A stretch of 6,120 nucleotides of DNA. It comes from Flavobacteriales bacterium. GTDB taxonomy: Bacteria; Bacteroidota; Bacteroidia; Flavobacteriales; BACL11. Below the pieces are notes generated by a model, which worked only from the letters and a program-made list of their open reading frames with translations, searched no databases and was not told the origin of the DNA. The position numbers and the translations under genes were made by a program. Location of the stretch: positions 1 to 6,120 of the forward strand of contig NZWA01000078.1 in NCBI GenBank assembly GCA_002697505.1. The letters are read 5' to 3'. Of the stretch, positions 1 through 4,454 are shown in pieces; position 1 is the first letter of the stretch; each line of letters begins with the position of its first letter.

Positions 1-10
1 TCACTCAATG

Positions 11-32
11 TTCCCCTTGGGGGAAAGTTTTT
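11..32 (+). terminator. Possible weak terminator of an upstream gene
   Basis: A 6-bp stem TTCCCC (11-16) / GGGGAA (20-25) with a 3-base loop is followed by AG and five T (28-32). This is the shape of a short intrinsic terminator for a gene lying left of the window. The stem is short and the loop tight, so it may instead be part of the operator-like cluster that begins directly after it. Confidence 0.3.
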
Positions 33-49
33 GTCCATAATGGGACAAA
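30..49. promoter_or_regulatory. Operator-like inverted repeat TTTGTCC-N6-GGACAAA
   Basis: A perfect 7-bp inverted repeat, TTTGTCC (30-36) and GGACAAA (43-49), is separated by ATAATG. There is no T tail, so it does not look like a terminator; symmetry on this scale is typical of a binding site for a dimeric repressor. The half-site core TGTCC reappears in the palindrome at 295-308. No regulator gene is visible in the window, so the protein that would bind here is unknown. Confidence 0.35.
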
Positions 50-81
50 TAAATTTTTATGTACTATTAAAAGTATGTTTT

Positions 82-97
82 GTACTTTTTTTAGTAC
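82..97. promoter_or_regulatory. Small dyad GTACT-N6-AGTAC
   Basis: A 5-bp inverted repeat, GTACT (82-86) and AGTAC (93-97), flanks a run of T. A related but less exact TACT/AGTA pair lies just upstream, around 62-75. Together they form an AT-rich patch that could be an operator or a promoter-proximal element. The arms are short, so chance cannot be excluded. Confidence 0.25.
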
Positions 98-152
98 GCT
101 CTACAAAAAAATATTGACCCCGCCAAATAAAATAAGGGGATATAGGGGGATA

Positions 153-203
153 ATGCGCAGGTCAGAAGCACATAAGTTGATTGTCAATAACTTACAGCAA
201 TGA
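153..203 (+). CDS. Possible 16-residue leader peptide
   Basis: A short frame, MRRSEAHKLIVNNLQQ, starts at ATG 153, seven bases after the G-rich run AGGGGG (144-149), and stops with TGA at 201-203. The stop shares its last base with the first base of the terminator stem (203-228). A minimal ORF butted against a terminator has the geometry of a leader peptide with attenuator, but there is no run of a single regulatory codon. The same frame is open to the left edge of the window, so these codons could also be the tail of a longer gene entering from outside, or chance. I do not recognise the peptide. Confidence 0.2.
   Translation: MRRSEAHKLIVNNLQQ
173..194. repeat. Imperfect inverted repeat before the terminator
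   Basis: TAAGTT (173-178) pairs with AACTTA (189-194), and inside it ATTG (180-183) pairs with CAAT (185-188), leaving one bulged G (179) and a one-base centre. As RNA the centre would have to open. As DNA it is a 22-base near-palindrome, suited to a protein-binding site. It ends nine bases before the terminator at 203. Confidence 0.3.
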
Positions 204-228
204 GTGTCGTCGGCGACACTTTTTTTTT
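203..228 (+). terminator. Strong intrinsic terminator
   Basis: A perfect 7-bp stem, AGTGTCG (203-209) and CGACACT (214-220), closes a TCGG tetraloop and runs into nine consecutive T (220-228). This is a textbook Rho-independent terminator reading on the + strand. It ends transcription arriving from the left and separates it from the operon that begins at 605. Confidence 0.8.
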
Positions 229-235
229 ACATCGC

Positions 236-259
236 CTGAGATGGCTCAGTCTATTTTTT
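236..259 (+). terminator. Possible back-up terminator
   Basis: CTGAG (236-240) and CTCAG (245-249) form a 5-bp stem with the loop ATGG, followed by TCTA and six T (254-259). It lies eight bases after the main terminator and could act as a second, weaker stop in tandem. The U-tract is offset from the stem by four bases, which lowers confidence. Confidence 0.3.
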
Positions 260-273
260 GTGTCGGGGCAGAC

Positions 274-344
274 GTTTTGCTGTATTATTATGGTGTGTCC
301 TAGGACACCAGAATTTGACATTTACACCCCCCAAACAGCAAAAC
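274..344. repeat. 10-bp inverted repeat enclosing a 14-bp palindrome
   Basis: GTTTTGCTGT (274-283) and ACAGCAAAAC (335-344) are exact reverse complements, 51 bases apart. Inside, slightly left of centre, lies the perfect palindrome GTGTCCTAGGACAC (295-308), which can be extended by TGG/CCA arms (291-293 and 308-310). No U-tract follows either element, so terminator function is unlikely. The arrangement could be a regulatory cruciform, a paired operator or part of an origin. No coding frame explains it. Confidence 0.5.
295..308. promoter_or_regulatory. Perfect 14-bp palindrome, operator-like
   Basis: GTGTCCTAGGACAC is perfectly self-complementary with no spacer. Its half-site TGTCC matches that of the dyad at 30-49, and the terminator stem at 203-220 uses the similar TGTCG. 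This suggests a dimeric DNA-binding protein, although a restriction-type or recombinase site is also possible. Confidence 0.4.
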
Positions 345-387
345 AAAATAGTGCGCAAACGCCTGTAAATCAAGCAGTTACATACTT

Positions 388-406
388 GGCGCTGGCAGTG
401 CCTTTT
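388..406 (+). other. Short hairpin with G-U pair and four T
   Basis: GGCGCT (388-393) can pair with AGTGCC (397-402), using one G-U pair, around the loop GGC. Four T follow. The 8-mer GCTGGCAG occurs twice here (391-398 and 407-414). It could be a very weak terminator but the U-tract is too short to claim it. Confidence 0.2.
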
Positions 407-427
407 GCTGGCAGAAATCACCCTCGA

Positions 428-450
428 AATGCGAACAGAAAATTCGCATT
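428..450. repeat. Perfect 8-bp hairpin
   Basis: AATGCGAA (428-435) and TTCGCATT (443-450) are exact reverse complements around the 7-base A-rich spacer CAGAAAA. There is no T tail. It lies about 70 bases upstream of the -33 box of the promoter at 521, a possible activator or repressor position. Its core GCGAA/TTCGC is echoed by TTCGCA at 487-492. Confidence 0.4.
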
Positions 451-520
451 ACACGAACAAAATTTTTTGAGTTTCCGAACTATAAATTCGCACAACAAAA
501 TAGCGGGCAAAACAAATAAG

Positions 521-552
521 TTTGCGTATGTGAGAAATATGCGTTATCTTTG
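521..552 (+). promoter_or_regulatory. Bacteroidetes-type promoter for the first operon
   Basis: TTTG (521-524), 20 bases, then TATCTTTG (545-552) matches the published Bacteroidetes -33/-7 pattern TTTG-N19-21-TAnnTTTG exactly. Transcription should begin a few bases after 552, giving a leader of about 45 bases before the ATG at 605. This site decides that the frame running through it from 200 is not a gene, and it is the strongest clue to the host phylum. Confidence 0.7.
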
Positions 553-571
553 TGTGTTATTAACCGAAGTC

Positions 572-585
572 AGAGTAACAACTCT
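572..585 (+). other. Small hairpin in the 5' leader
   Basis: AGAGT (572-576) and ACTCT (581-585) form a 5-bp stem with the loop AACA in the leader of the gene at 605, about 20 bases before its start codon. It might affect translation or mRNA stability; the evidence is only the short symmetry. Confidence 0.2.
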
Positions 586-604
586 CTTCATAAACTATTA
601 AACT

Positions 605-1549
605 ATGTGTATTATAATTGTAAAACAACAATCCAATGTTGTTCCTTTACGCACACTTAAAAATTGTGCAAGAATAAATCGACACGGACTAGGTATAGTT
701 TGGCTCGATACTTTTGAAGTAAAAAAATACAAATCAAAAGACTATAAATTACTGCATACAAATCGACCTTTCATTGCTCACTTTAGATTGGCAACAATCG
801 GAAAAGTAAACAAAGAAAATGTGCATCCTTTTGTTTGTGGTAAAAAGCAAAATGAATTGCTGATGATGAATGGAACTATCTACAACCTAGGCAACCAAAA
901 AGAATGTGATACGAAAGTATTGGCTAGAAAACTTGGTAATGTGCCAAGAGAAATGTGGCGAACTAAACTATCTAAAATAGATTGCAGATTTGTTTCAATT
1001 AATACGTTCACTCGCACCTTTCAAATCTACAACAAACATTTGTGGACAAAACGCGATGGCATTTGGTACTCAAAAGACAACGTCCTACAAGACGAACTTG
1101 TCGCGGTGTATGGAACTCTTAAACGCGGTCATAACAACCATTACTTACTAGCATCCTCTACCTTTGTGGGTAGAGGTGTTACTGCTAAAAAATATCCTAT
1201 GATAAGCAGAGGTGTACCTTTTGTTGGGGATGTAGAAGGTATTGGGTACAACATAAACGTCGAAGTATACAAAGTATCGCAAGGTACGTTAAGTGCGCTT
1301 GATAGTTTAGAGAATCATCCGAATTGGTATGAGAGAAGAAAAACAGAAGTTCACGCGGGCGGGCGAGTGTATACTTGTTGGCTCTATTTCAATGACACAA
1401 TAAGCTATAAAAATCAAAAGCTTATTCACGACTATGAAAACATTTACTCCTTGTATGACGAAGACGATGGCTTGGAATATATGGGAGACCTAGACGAGCA
1501 AGAACTTGAAGAGATAAAAAGAATTGATAACGAAAATAAAATTAAATAA
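605..1549 (+). CDS. Class II glutamine amidotransferase fused to a gamma-glutamylcyclotransferase
   Basis: A 314-residue, two-domain, probably cytoplasmic protein. Residues 1-155 resemble an Ntn-type class II glutamine amidotransferase. The start MC puts Cys2 at the N-terminus after Met removal, as this catalytic nucleophile requires, which also fixes the start codon. HGLG (27-30), HFRLAT (59-64), NVHPF (72-76), NGT (89-91) and CDT (101-103) follow in family order. The usual HNG reads MNG, a departure at a position that is often His. Residues 165-285 resemble the AIG2/gamma-glutamylcyclotransferase fold, with YGTLKRG (169-175) and LDSLENHPNWYER (232-244), where Glu236 is the expected catalytic acid. 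The last 30 residues are acidic. The known reactions would be ammonia release from glutamine and release of 5-oxoproline from a gamma-glutamyl amine. The acceptor is unknown. It is the first gene after the promoter at 521. Confidence 0.75.
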   Translation: MCIIIVKQQSNVVPLRTLKNCARINRHGLGIVWLDTFEVKKYKSKDYKLLHTNRPFIAHFRLATIGKVNKENVHPFVCGKKQNELLMMNGTIYNLGNQKECDTKVLARKLGNVPREMWRTKLSKIDCRFVSINTFTRTFQIYNKHLWTKRDGIWYSKDNVLQDELVAVYGTLKRGHNNHYLLASSTFVGRGVTAKKYPMISRGVPFVGDVEGIGYNINVEVYKVSQGTLSALDSLENHPNWYERRKTEVHAGGRVYTCWLYFNDTISYKNQKLIHDYENIYSLYDEDDGLEYMGDLDEQELEEIKRIDNENKIK

Positions 1550-1550
1550 A

Positions 1551-1706
1551 ATGGAAGAAAAACAAGCTATTAGAATATTAGATGATGCGTATATCAGTAT
1601 TATGTCATTAGCAAGAAGTGATGATGATTACGAAACCATGAATCTTATACAACCAATCTTGGATAAGATTGATGAGATTCAAAACGATTTAGAAAACCTT
1701 AAATAA
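1551..1706 (+). CDS. Small acidic helical protein of unknown function
   Basis: This 51-residue product starts MEEKQAIRILDDAY and ends DEIQNDLENLK. The start chosen is the ATG at 1551, one base after the stop of the preceding gene. An in-frame ATG at 1524 would lie inside the upstream gene and add nine lysine-rich residues, which is less likely. The sequence is rich in Asp, Glu, Ile and Leu with roughly heptad spacing, so I expect a short helical or coiled-coil protein. There is no signal peptide or membrane segment. I do not recognise a family. It sits in the first operon, six bases before the next start. Confidence 0.6.
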   Translation: MEEKQAIRILDDAYISIMSLARSDDDYETMNLIQPILDKIDEIQNDLENLK

Positions 1707-1712
1707 AATAAA

Positions 1713-2174
1713 ATGAAACAAATAACAGAAAAACAAATGGAATTAGCCGATGATATATTTTGGCTAATAATGGAATATGTTGATACCAAGCAATTTATTA
1801 AAGACAATGGAAATCAACCAAGTGAAAGTACCGAGCAAGGAAGAGAATTGCTTTATGGTATTGAAGATTTATTAACTAAAAAACCAAACAAAATGAACTG
1901 TAAAAAATTAAAAAAAGAACTTGATTGGTTTAGAAACTTTGGTTACAAAGTAAATCAATTAAGTAGTAGTGTTAACAACAAAGCTTGTATGTATGCTGAT
2001 GCAATGCAAGAAGGCAAAAGATTTCCACAATCAGAGGTACATAAGTATGCTGAATGGATACTAACTAAATGTGATAAGCCAAAAGACGAAATGACTTGGC
2101 TGATACAAACCATACTTGAAAGCAATAATGCTCATTGTTTGGATGATATATTTGATACAATGCTACATGAATAA
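1713..2174 (+). CDS. Hypothetical protein, mostly helical
   Basis: A 153-residue product starting MKQITEKQMELADDIFWLIMEYVD. Its ATG follows the A-rich TAAAATAAA, the usual initiation context in this window, with no Shine-Dalgarno. It has many charged helices, with Trp at 17, 72, 114 and 129, Cys at 63, 92, 119 and 142 that do not form a metal-binding pattern, and no membrane segment. Residues 80-115 (VNQLSSSVNNKACMYADAM...) and the C-terminus look like a small helical bundle. I do not recognise a family. Its last eight bases overlap the start of the methyltransferase gene, so the two are probably translationally coupled. Confidence 0.65.
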   Translation: MKQITEKQMELADDIFWLIMEYVDTKQFIKDNGNQPSESTEQGRELLYGIEDLLTKKPNKMNCKKLKKELDWFRNFGYKVNQLSSSVNNKACMYADAMQEGKRFPQSEVHKYAEWILTKCDKPKDEMTWLIQTILESNNAHCLDDIFDTMLHE

Positions 2175-2823
2175 AATACTAGTGCTTGTGGCTTGTGAAG
2201 AAAGTCAAGCTATAACAAAAGAGTTTAGAAAACTAAATCAAGAGGCTTACTCTTGTGATTTGATACCTTGTAGTGGCGGGCATCCCGAATGGCATATACA
2301 AAAAGATGCTATCGCTGAAGCCAATAGTCGCAAGTATGATTTAATGATTGCCCACCCGCCGTGTACTTACATAGCGGTTAGTGGCAATCGTTGGTTATAT
2401 AATAAAGATGGCTCGAGAAATGAAGAGCGATGGGAGAACAGAAACAAAGCGTTGTTTTTTGTTAAACAACTAATGGATGCACCAATAAAACATATCGCAA
2501 TCGAGAATCCTATCGGCGCTATATCAACACAAATACGAAAGCCAAATCAAATCATTCAACCTTATATGTTTGGAGACGAGGCAACTAAAACAACTTGTCT
2601 TTGGACTAAAAATTTACCGCTCTTGCAACCAACAAAAATAGTGGGCAAAGGAGAGAGAACTTTTTTTAAGAGTGGTAAAAGCCATCCTAAATGGTATGCT
2701 GACATTTTAGCCAAGTCTAAAACTGCAGAGGAAAGAAGAAAATTGAGGAGCAAAACGTTTCTGGGGATGGCGAAAGCTATTGCAACTCAATACACAGAAT
2801 ATATAATTAACTTAAATAAATAG
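2167..2823 (+). CDS. Phage-type DNA cytosine-C5 methyltransferase-like protein
   Basis: This 218-residue protein resembles the short cytosine methyltransferases common in phages. It has an N-terminal VLVACEESQAI (6-16) where the AdoMet-binding motif I belongs and YSCDLIPCSGGHPEWHIQ (28-45). The catalytic-loop motif is HPPC (63-66), with Cys66 the expected nucleophile, followed by AIENPIG (111-117) as motif VI and IQPYMFGDEATKTTCLW (130-146). It would methylate cytosine in DNA. At 218 residues it is shorter than typical full-length enzymes (over 300) and has little room for a target-recognition domain. The start is ATG 2167, overlapping the preceding stop; an in-frame ATG at 2116 would add 17 residues inside that gene and the family normally begins near VLVACE. 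No restriction endonuclease is nearby, so it is probably an orphan enzyme that shields the element's DNA. Confidence 0.75.
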   Translation: MNKILVLVACEESQAITKEFRKLNQEAYSCDLIPCSGGHPEWHIQKDAIAEANSRKYDLMIAHPPCTYIAVSGNRWLYNKDGSRNEERWENRNKALFFVKQLMDAPIKHIAIENPIGAISTQIRKPNQIIQPYMFGDEATKTTCLWTKNLPLLQPTKIVGKGERTFFKSGKSHPKWYADILAKSKTAEERRKLRSKTFLGMAKAIATQYTEYIINLNK

Positions 2824-2825
2824 AA

Positions 2826-3083
2826 ATGAGTAAATCAAATAGAGAGCGATGGAACAAAATCGCAACAGAAAAATTGAAAGGGCGCAAAATTTTAAAGGTG
2901 CGCTATATGAAAAAAGAAGAGGCAGATAATTGGGGTTTTATGAATCAACCATTAGTGCTTTTTTTAGACGACCAATCTATTCTTGTCCCGCAGAGAGATG
3001 ATGAAGGTAATGATGCGGGTGCTTTAGTGAAAGTTCATAACAACGGAACGGCTGAAACAATCCTACCCGTGTTAAGAGAATAG
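2826..3083 (+). CDS. Small conserved phage-associated protein of unknown function
   Basis: An 85-residue product that starts two bases after the methyltransferase stop. After a basic N-terminus (residues 1-25) comes ILKVRYMKKEEADNWGF, then a beta-rich part, PLVLFLDDQSILVPQRDDEGNDAGAL, ending TILPVLRE. I recall similar small proteins with the pattern KVRYM..EEA...GF...PLVL.LDDG..L.P..DDEGNDAGAL in many phages and bacteria, without an assigned function. The product is cytoplasmic, with no cysteines and no membrane segment. Its place at the end of the first operon suggests an accessory role, which is inference. Confidence 0.65.
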   Translation: MSKSNRERWNKIATEKLKGRKILKVRYMKKEEADNWGFMNQPLVLFLDDQSILVPQRDDEGNDAGALVKVHNNGTAETILPVLRE

Positions 3084-3105
3084 TGATCAATTAAAAAAAT
3101 TAGTG

Positions 3106-3182
3106 TATATTTGTGATCTATGTTTAATAGTTTGACCGAAAGGTCTGATCAAAGGGGGTAAAAAATTACCCTCTTTTTTTTT
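3106..3182 (+). ncRNA. Possible short terminated RNA between the two operons
   Basis: TATATTTG (3106-3113) matches the Bacteroidetes -7 box, although no TTTG lies at the -33 position. Starting a few bases later, an RNA of about 60 bases would contain the hairpin GACC-GAAA-GGTC (3134-3145), closed by a GNRA tetraloop, and then end at the terminator at 3151-3182. There is no ORF within it. It could be a small regulatory RNA, or simply a structured readthrough leader. The weak -33 region keeps confidence low. Confidence 0.3.
3151..3182 (+). terminator. Intrinsic terminator after the first operon
   Basis: AGGGGGTAA (3153-3161) pairs with TTACCCTCT (3166-3174), with one G-U pair, around the loop AAAA, and runs into nine T (3174-3182). 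It is a strong + strand terminator about 70 bases after the stop at 3083. Its T tail overlaps the -33 box of the next promoter, so the two operons are separated with no spare sequence. Confidence 0.8.
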
Positions 3183-3212
3183 GGTTTATTTGCAAAGTTT
3201 GTGTTACCTTTG
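3180..3212 (+). promoter_or_regulatory. Bacteroidetes-type promoter for the second operon
   Basis: TTTG (3180-3183), 21 bases, then TACCTTTG (3205-3212) fits TTTG-N19-21-TAnnTTTG. The start of transcription would fall near 3218, leaving a very short leader before ATG 3231. The -7 box overlaps the GTG at 3201, so translation from that codon is excluded. This sets the start of the next gene. Confidence 0.65.
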
Positions 3213-3230
3213 AGTGAAAATCAAAAATCT

Positions 3231-3530
3231 ATGAACGAACATATCTTTCAATCTTTGATTGATAACATCACACAACTTTATTCTGTTTCGGAAAAAGAAT
3301 TATTTAACAACGAAAAAAATTATGAGTCCGTTGAAAGAAGGCAACTCTTCTTTTATTTGTGCAGTAAAAAAAATATTCCTGCAGTAACCATACAAAAGTA
3401 TCTAGCAAAAAAAGATTATAACATACACCATTCTAATATATTAAGAGGTATCAATAGAATATCTACCAAGGTGGAGCAAAGCGAAGACTACCAAAACGTT
3501 ATATCTAAACTAGAATTTATTGGCGCATAA
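3231..3530 (+). CDS. Stand-alone protein resembling DnaA domain IV
   Basis: A 99-residue protein. The C-terminal half resembles the helix-turn-helix domain IV of DnaA, which binds DnaA boxes. RRQLFFYLCSKKNIPAVTIQKYLAKKDYNIHHSNILRGINRI (residues 36-77) follows the family order: a helix ending in a hydrophobic stretch, the I..YL turn, then HHSNILRGI in the place of the DHTTVLHAI signature. The AAA+ ATPase domain is absent; residues 1-30 are a short helical lead-in. It probably binds DNA, perhaps at the element's origin or as a regulator, but the target is not visible. The start is ATG 3231; an in-frame GTG at 3201 lies within the promoter. Its stop overlaps the next start by one base (TAATG). 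Confidence 0.6.
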   Translation: MNEHIFQSLIDNITQLYSVSEKELFNNEKNYESVERRQLFFYLCSKKNIPAVTIQKYLAKKDYNIHHSNILRGINRISTKVEQSEDYQNVISKLEFIGA

Positions 3531-3937
3531 TGTTTTACATGGACGAAATTTACAAGCAAGCAGAACAAGACCATGGTACGCGAACATTCAAGGGTGGTGG
3601 TTACACATCATTGTTGTTTATGGGTATTCGTATCGTAAAACAAACTGACGAGAAATACATCATAGAAGATATGCAAAGGGGTGGGAATTACTATCAAGAG
3701 ATAACCCCAGAAGAGTACGAACTCTTTAGAAAAGAAGGGTGGAGAAAGGCTGTATTTCAAATAGCTTTAAAAAAATATCAAGATAAAGTTAATAAAATTA
3801 ACGAGTCAATTCAGAAGGAAGCTAACTCAAAGAAAAACCAACGTTCTTTGCAGTTATATCAAGAAGAAAAGACAAGAGTTTTAAATAAATATTATACAAT
3901 CACACAAAAACTAAATTTACTATATGAAAACAATTAA
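3530..3937 (+). CDS. Coiled-coil protein of unknown function
   Basis: A 135-residue product in two parts. Residues 1-75 contain HGTRTFKGGGYTSLLFMGIRIVKQTDEKYIIEDMQRGGNYYQEIT, a glycine-rich, beta-prone stretch. Residues 75-135 are a Lys/Glu/Gln-rich helix with heptad-like spacing (KKYQDKVNKINESIQKEA... and EEKTRVLNKYYTITQKLNLLY), probably a coiled coil. I recognise no family and see no catalytic motif. The ATG at 3530 shares a base with the stop of the DnaA-like gene; a second Met at codon 4 (3539) is an alternative start. The last 14 bases overlap the next gene. Position inside the recombination operon suggests a DNA-metabolism accessory, which is inference. Confidence 0.65.
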   Translation: MFYMDEIYKQAEQDHGTRTFKGGGYTSLLFMGIRIVKQTDEKYIIEDMQRGGNYYQEITPEEYELFRKEGWRKAVFQIALKKYQDKVNKINESIQKEANSKKNQRSLQLYQEEKTRVLNKYYTITQKLNLLYENN

Positions 3938-4454
3938 CATCAAGGGTAAGGAATATACCCAAGTGCATGAGCGCTTAAAATATTTTAGAGAAAACCCGAA
4001 GTACAAAGGGTGGTCTATTGATACAGAAATTATCGATAGGTCTGACAATACCATAACTATGAAAGCTTATGTTAGAAATCAAGATGGAGTGCTTATAGGA
4101 AGTGGAACTGCAGAAGAAGAGAAGGGCTCTACTTACATAAACAAAACAAGTTATGTAGAGAACTGTGAGACATCAGCTTGGGGGCGTGCTCTTGGTTGTA
4201 TTGGGATTGGATTAGACACTTCGGTTGCTAGTGCAGAAGAGGTAATCAATGCTGTCAATAACCAAGACAAACCAAAAGTTACTATGAAGAAACAAAAGAT
4301 AGATGACCTTGAAGGGGTGCTAAGACAAATATTAGAATACCACAAGGCGGGTCGTAACCTAGAGGAGATATACGAAAGTCTTCAGAAGAGATTTATTATA
4401 ACAAGTGTAGAACTTAAGAAAATTAAAAAACAAGTCGATGCCAAAATCAAATAA
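3924..4454 (+). CDS. Putative single-strand annealing protein (ERF/Sak-like)
   Basis: A 176-residue protein. Residues 10-50 read YTQVHERLKYFRENPKYKGWSI..., then a beta-rich core with DGVLIGSGTAEEEKGSTYINKTS, and the most characteristic block ENCETSAWGRALGCIGIGLDTSVASAEEV (79-107). This layout (substrate strand, then TS..E...TSA.GRAL followed by a glycine-rich turn) resembles phage annealing proteins of the ERF/Rad52-like group, which anneal complementary single strands. The C-terminal 60 residues are lysine-rich and helical, suitable for binding DNA or partners. The decisive context is the next gene, a RecE-like exonuclease overlapping by 17 bases: annealing protein plus exonuclease is the standard phage recombination pair. 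The family name is by resemblance only; it could be another conserved phage protein. Confidence 0.55.
   Translation: MKTINIKGKEYTQVHERLKYFRENPKYKGWSIDTEIIDRSDNTITMKAYVRNQDGVLIGSGTAEEEKGSTYINKTSYVENCETSAWGRALGCIGIGLDTSVASAEEVINAVNNQDKPKVTMKKQKIDDLEGVLRQILEYHKAGRNLEEIYESLQKRFIITSVELKKIKKQVDAKIK

Larger units (their letters stand above)
343..511 (+). repeat. Imperfect 17-base direct repeat pair
   Basis: ACAAAATAGTGCGCAAA at 343-359 recurs as ACAAAATAGCGGGCAAA at 495-511, with 15 of 17 positions identical and the copies 152 bases apart. The first overlaps the right arm of the large inverted repeat. The second ends nine bases before the promoter at 521. A repeated site near a promoter could bind a regulator or replication initiator; two copies are too few to call iterons. 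Confidence 0.3.
1..604. other. Gene-free structured control region
   Basis: I find no convincing gene in these 604 bases. The reading frame from 200 to 601 begins inside a terminator hairpin, has a composition unlike its neighbours (many Cys, Phe, Asn in no recognisable pattern) and overlaps a consensus promoter, so I treat it as chance. What the region does hold is dense dyad symmetry: hairpins at 11-25, 30-49, 82-97, 173-194, 203-220, 236-249, 274-344, 295-308, 428-450 and 572-585, plus a 17-base imperfect direct repeat. The right end carries the promoter for the gene at 605. The density of inverted repeats suggests a regulatory intergenic region, possibly with operators or an origin; the exact role is inference. 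Confidence 0.7.

Noticed and set aside
315..343. TTGACA at 315-320 as a sigma70-type -35 box
   Set aside because: No TATAAT-like hexamer lies 16-18 bases downstream, and the other promoters here use the Bacteroidetes consensus.
200..601. 133-codon open frame in the left region
   Set aside because: It starts inside the terminator hairpin at 203-228, runs through the hairpins and the consensus promoter at 521-552, lacks any recognisable domain and has a residue composition typical of translated non-coding DNA.
1524..1550. Earlier ATG for the 51-residue protein
   Set aside because: It lies inside the 3' end of the fusion gene, and the ATG at 1551 directly follows that gene's stop in an A-rich start context.
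2116..2166. Earlier ATG for the methyltransferase
   Set aside because: It lies within the upstream gene and adds 17 hydrophobic residues not expected in the family; ATG 2167 overlaps the upstream stop in the usual coupled manner.
2562..2753. Minus-strand frame opposite the methyltransferase
   Set aside because: It is antisense to a gene with clear motifs and has no recognisable product or start signal.
3201..3230. GTG start adding ten residues to the DnaA-like protein
   Set aside because: The codon lies just before and overlaps the promoter -7 region (3205-3212), so it would not be in the mRNA; ATG 3231 fits.
4151..4345. Minus-strand frame opposite the annealing-protein gene
   Set aside because: It is a shadow of conserved coding sequence on the + strand, rich in Ser and Pro without a domain.
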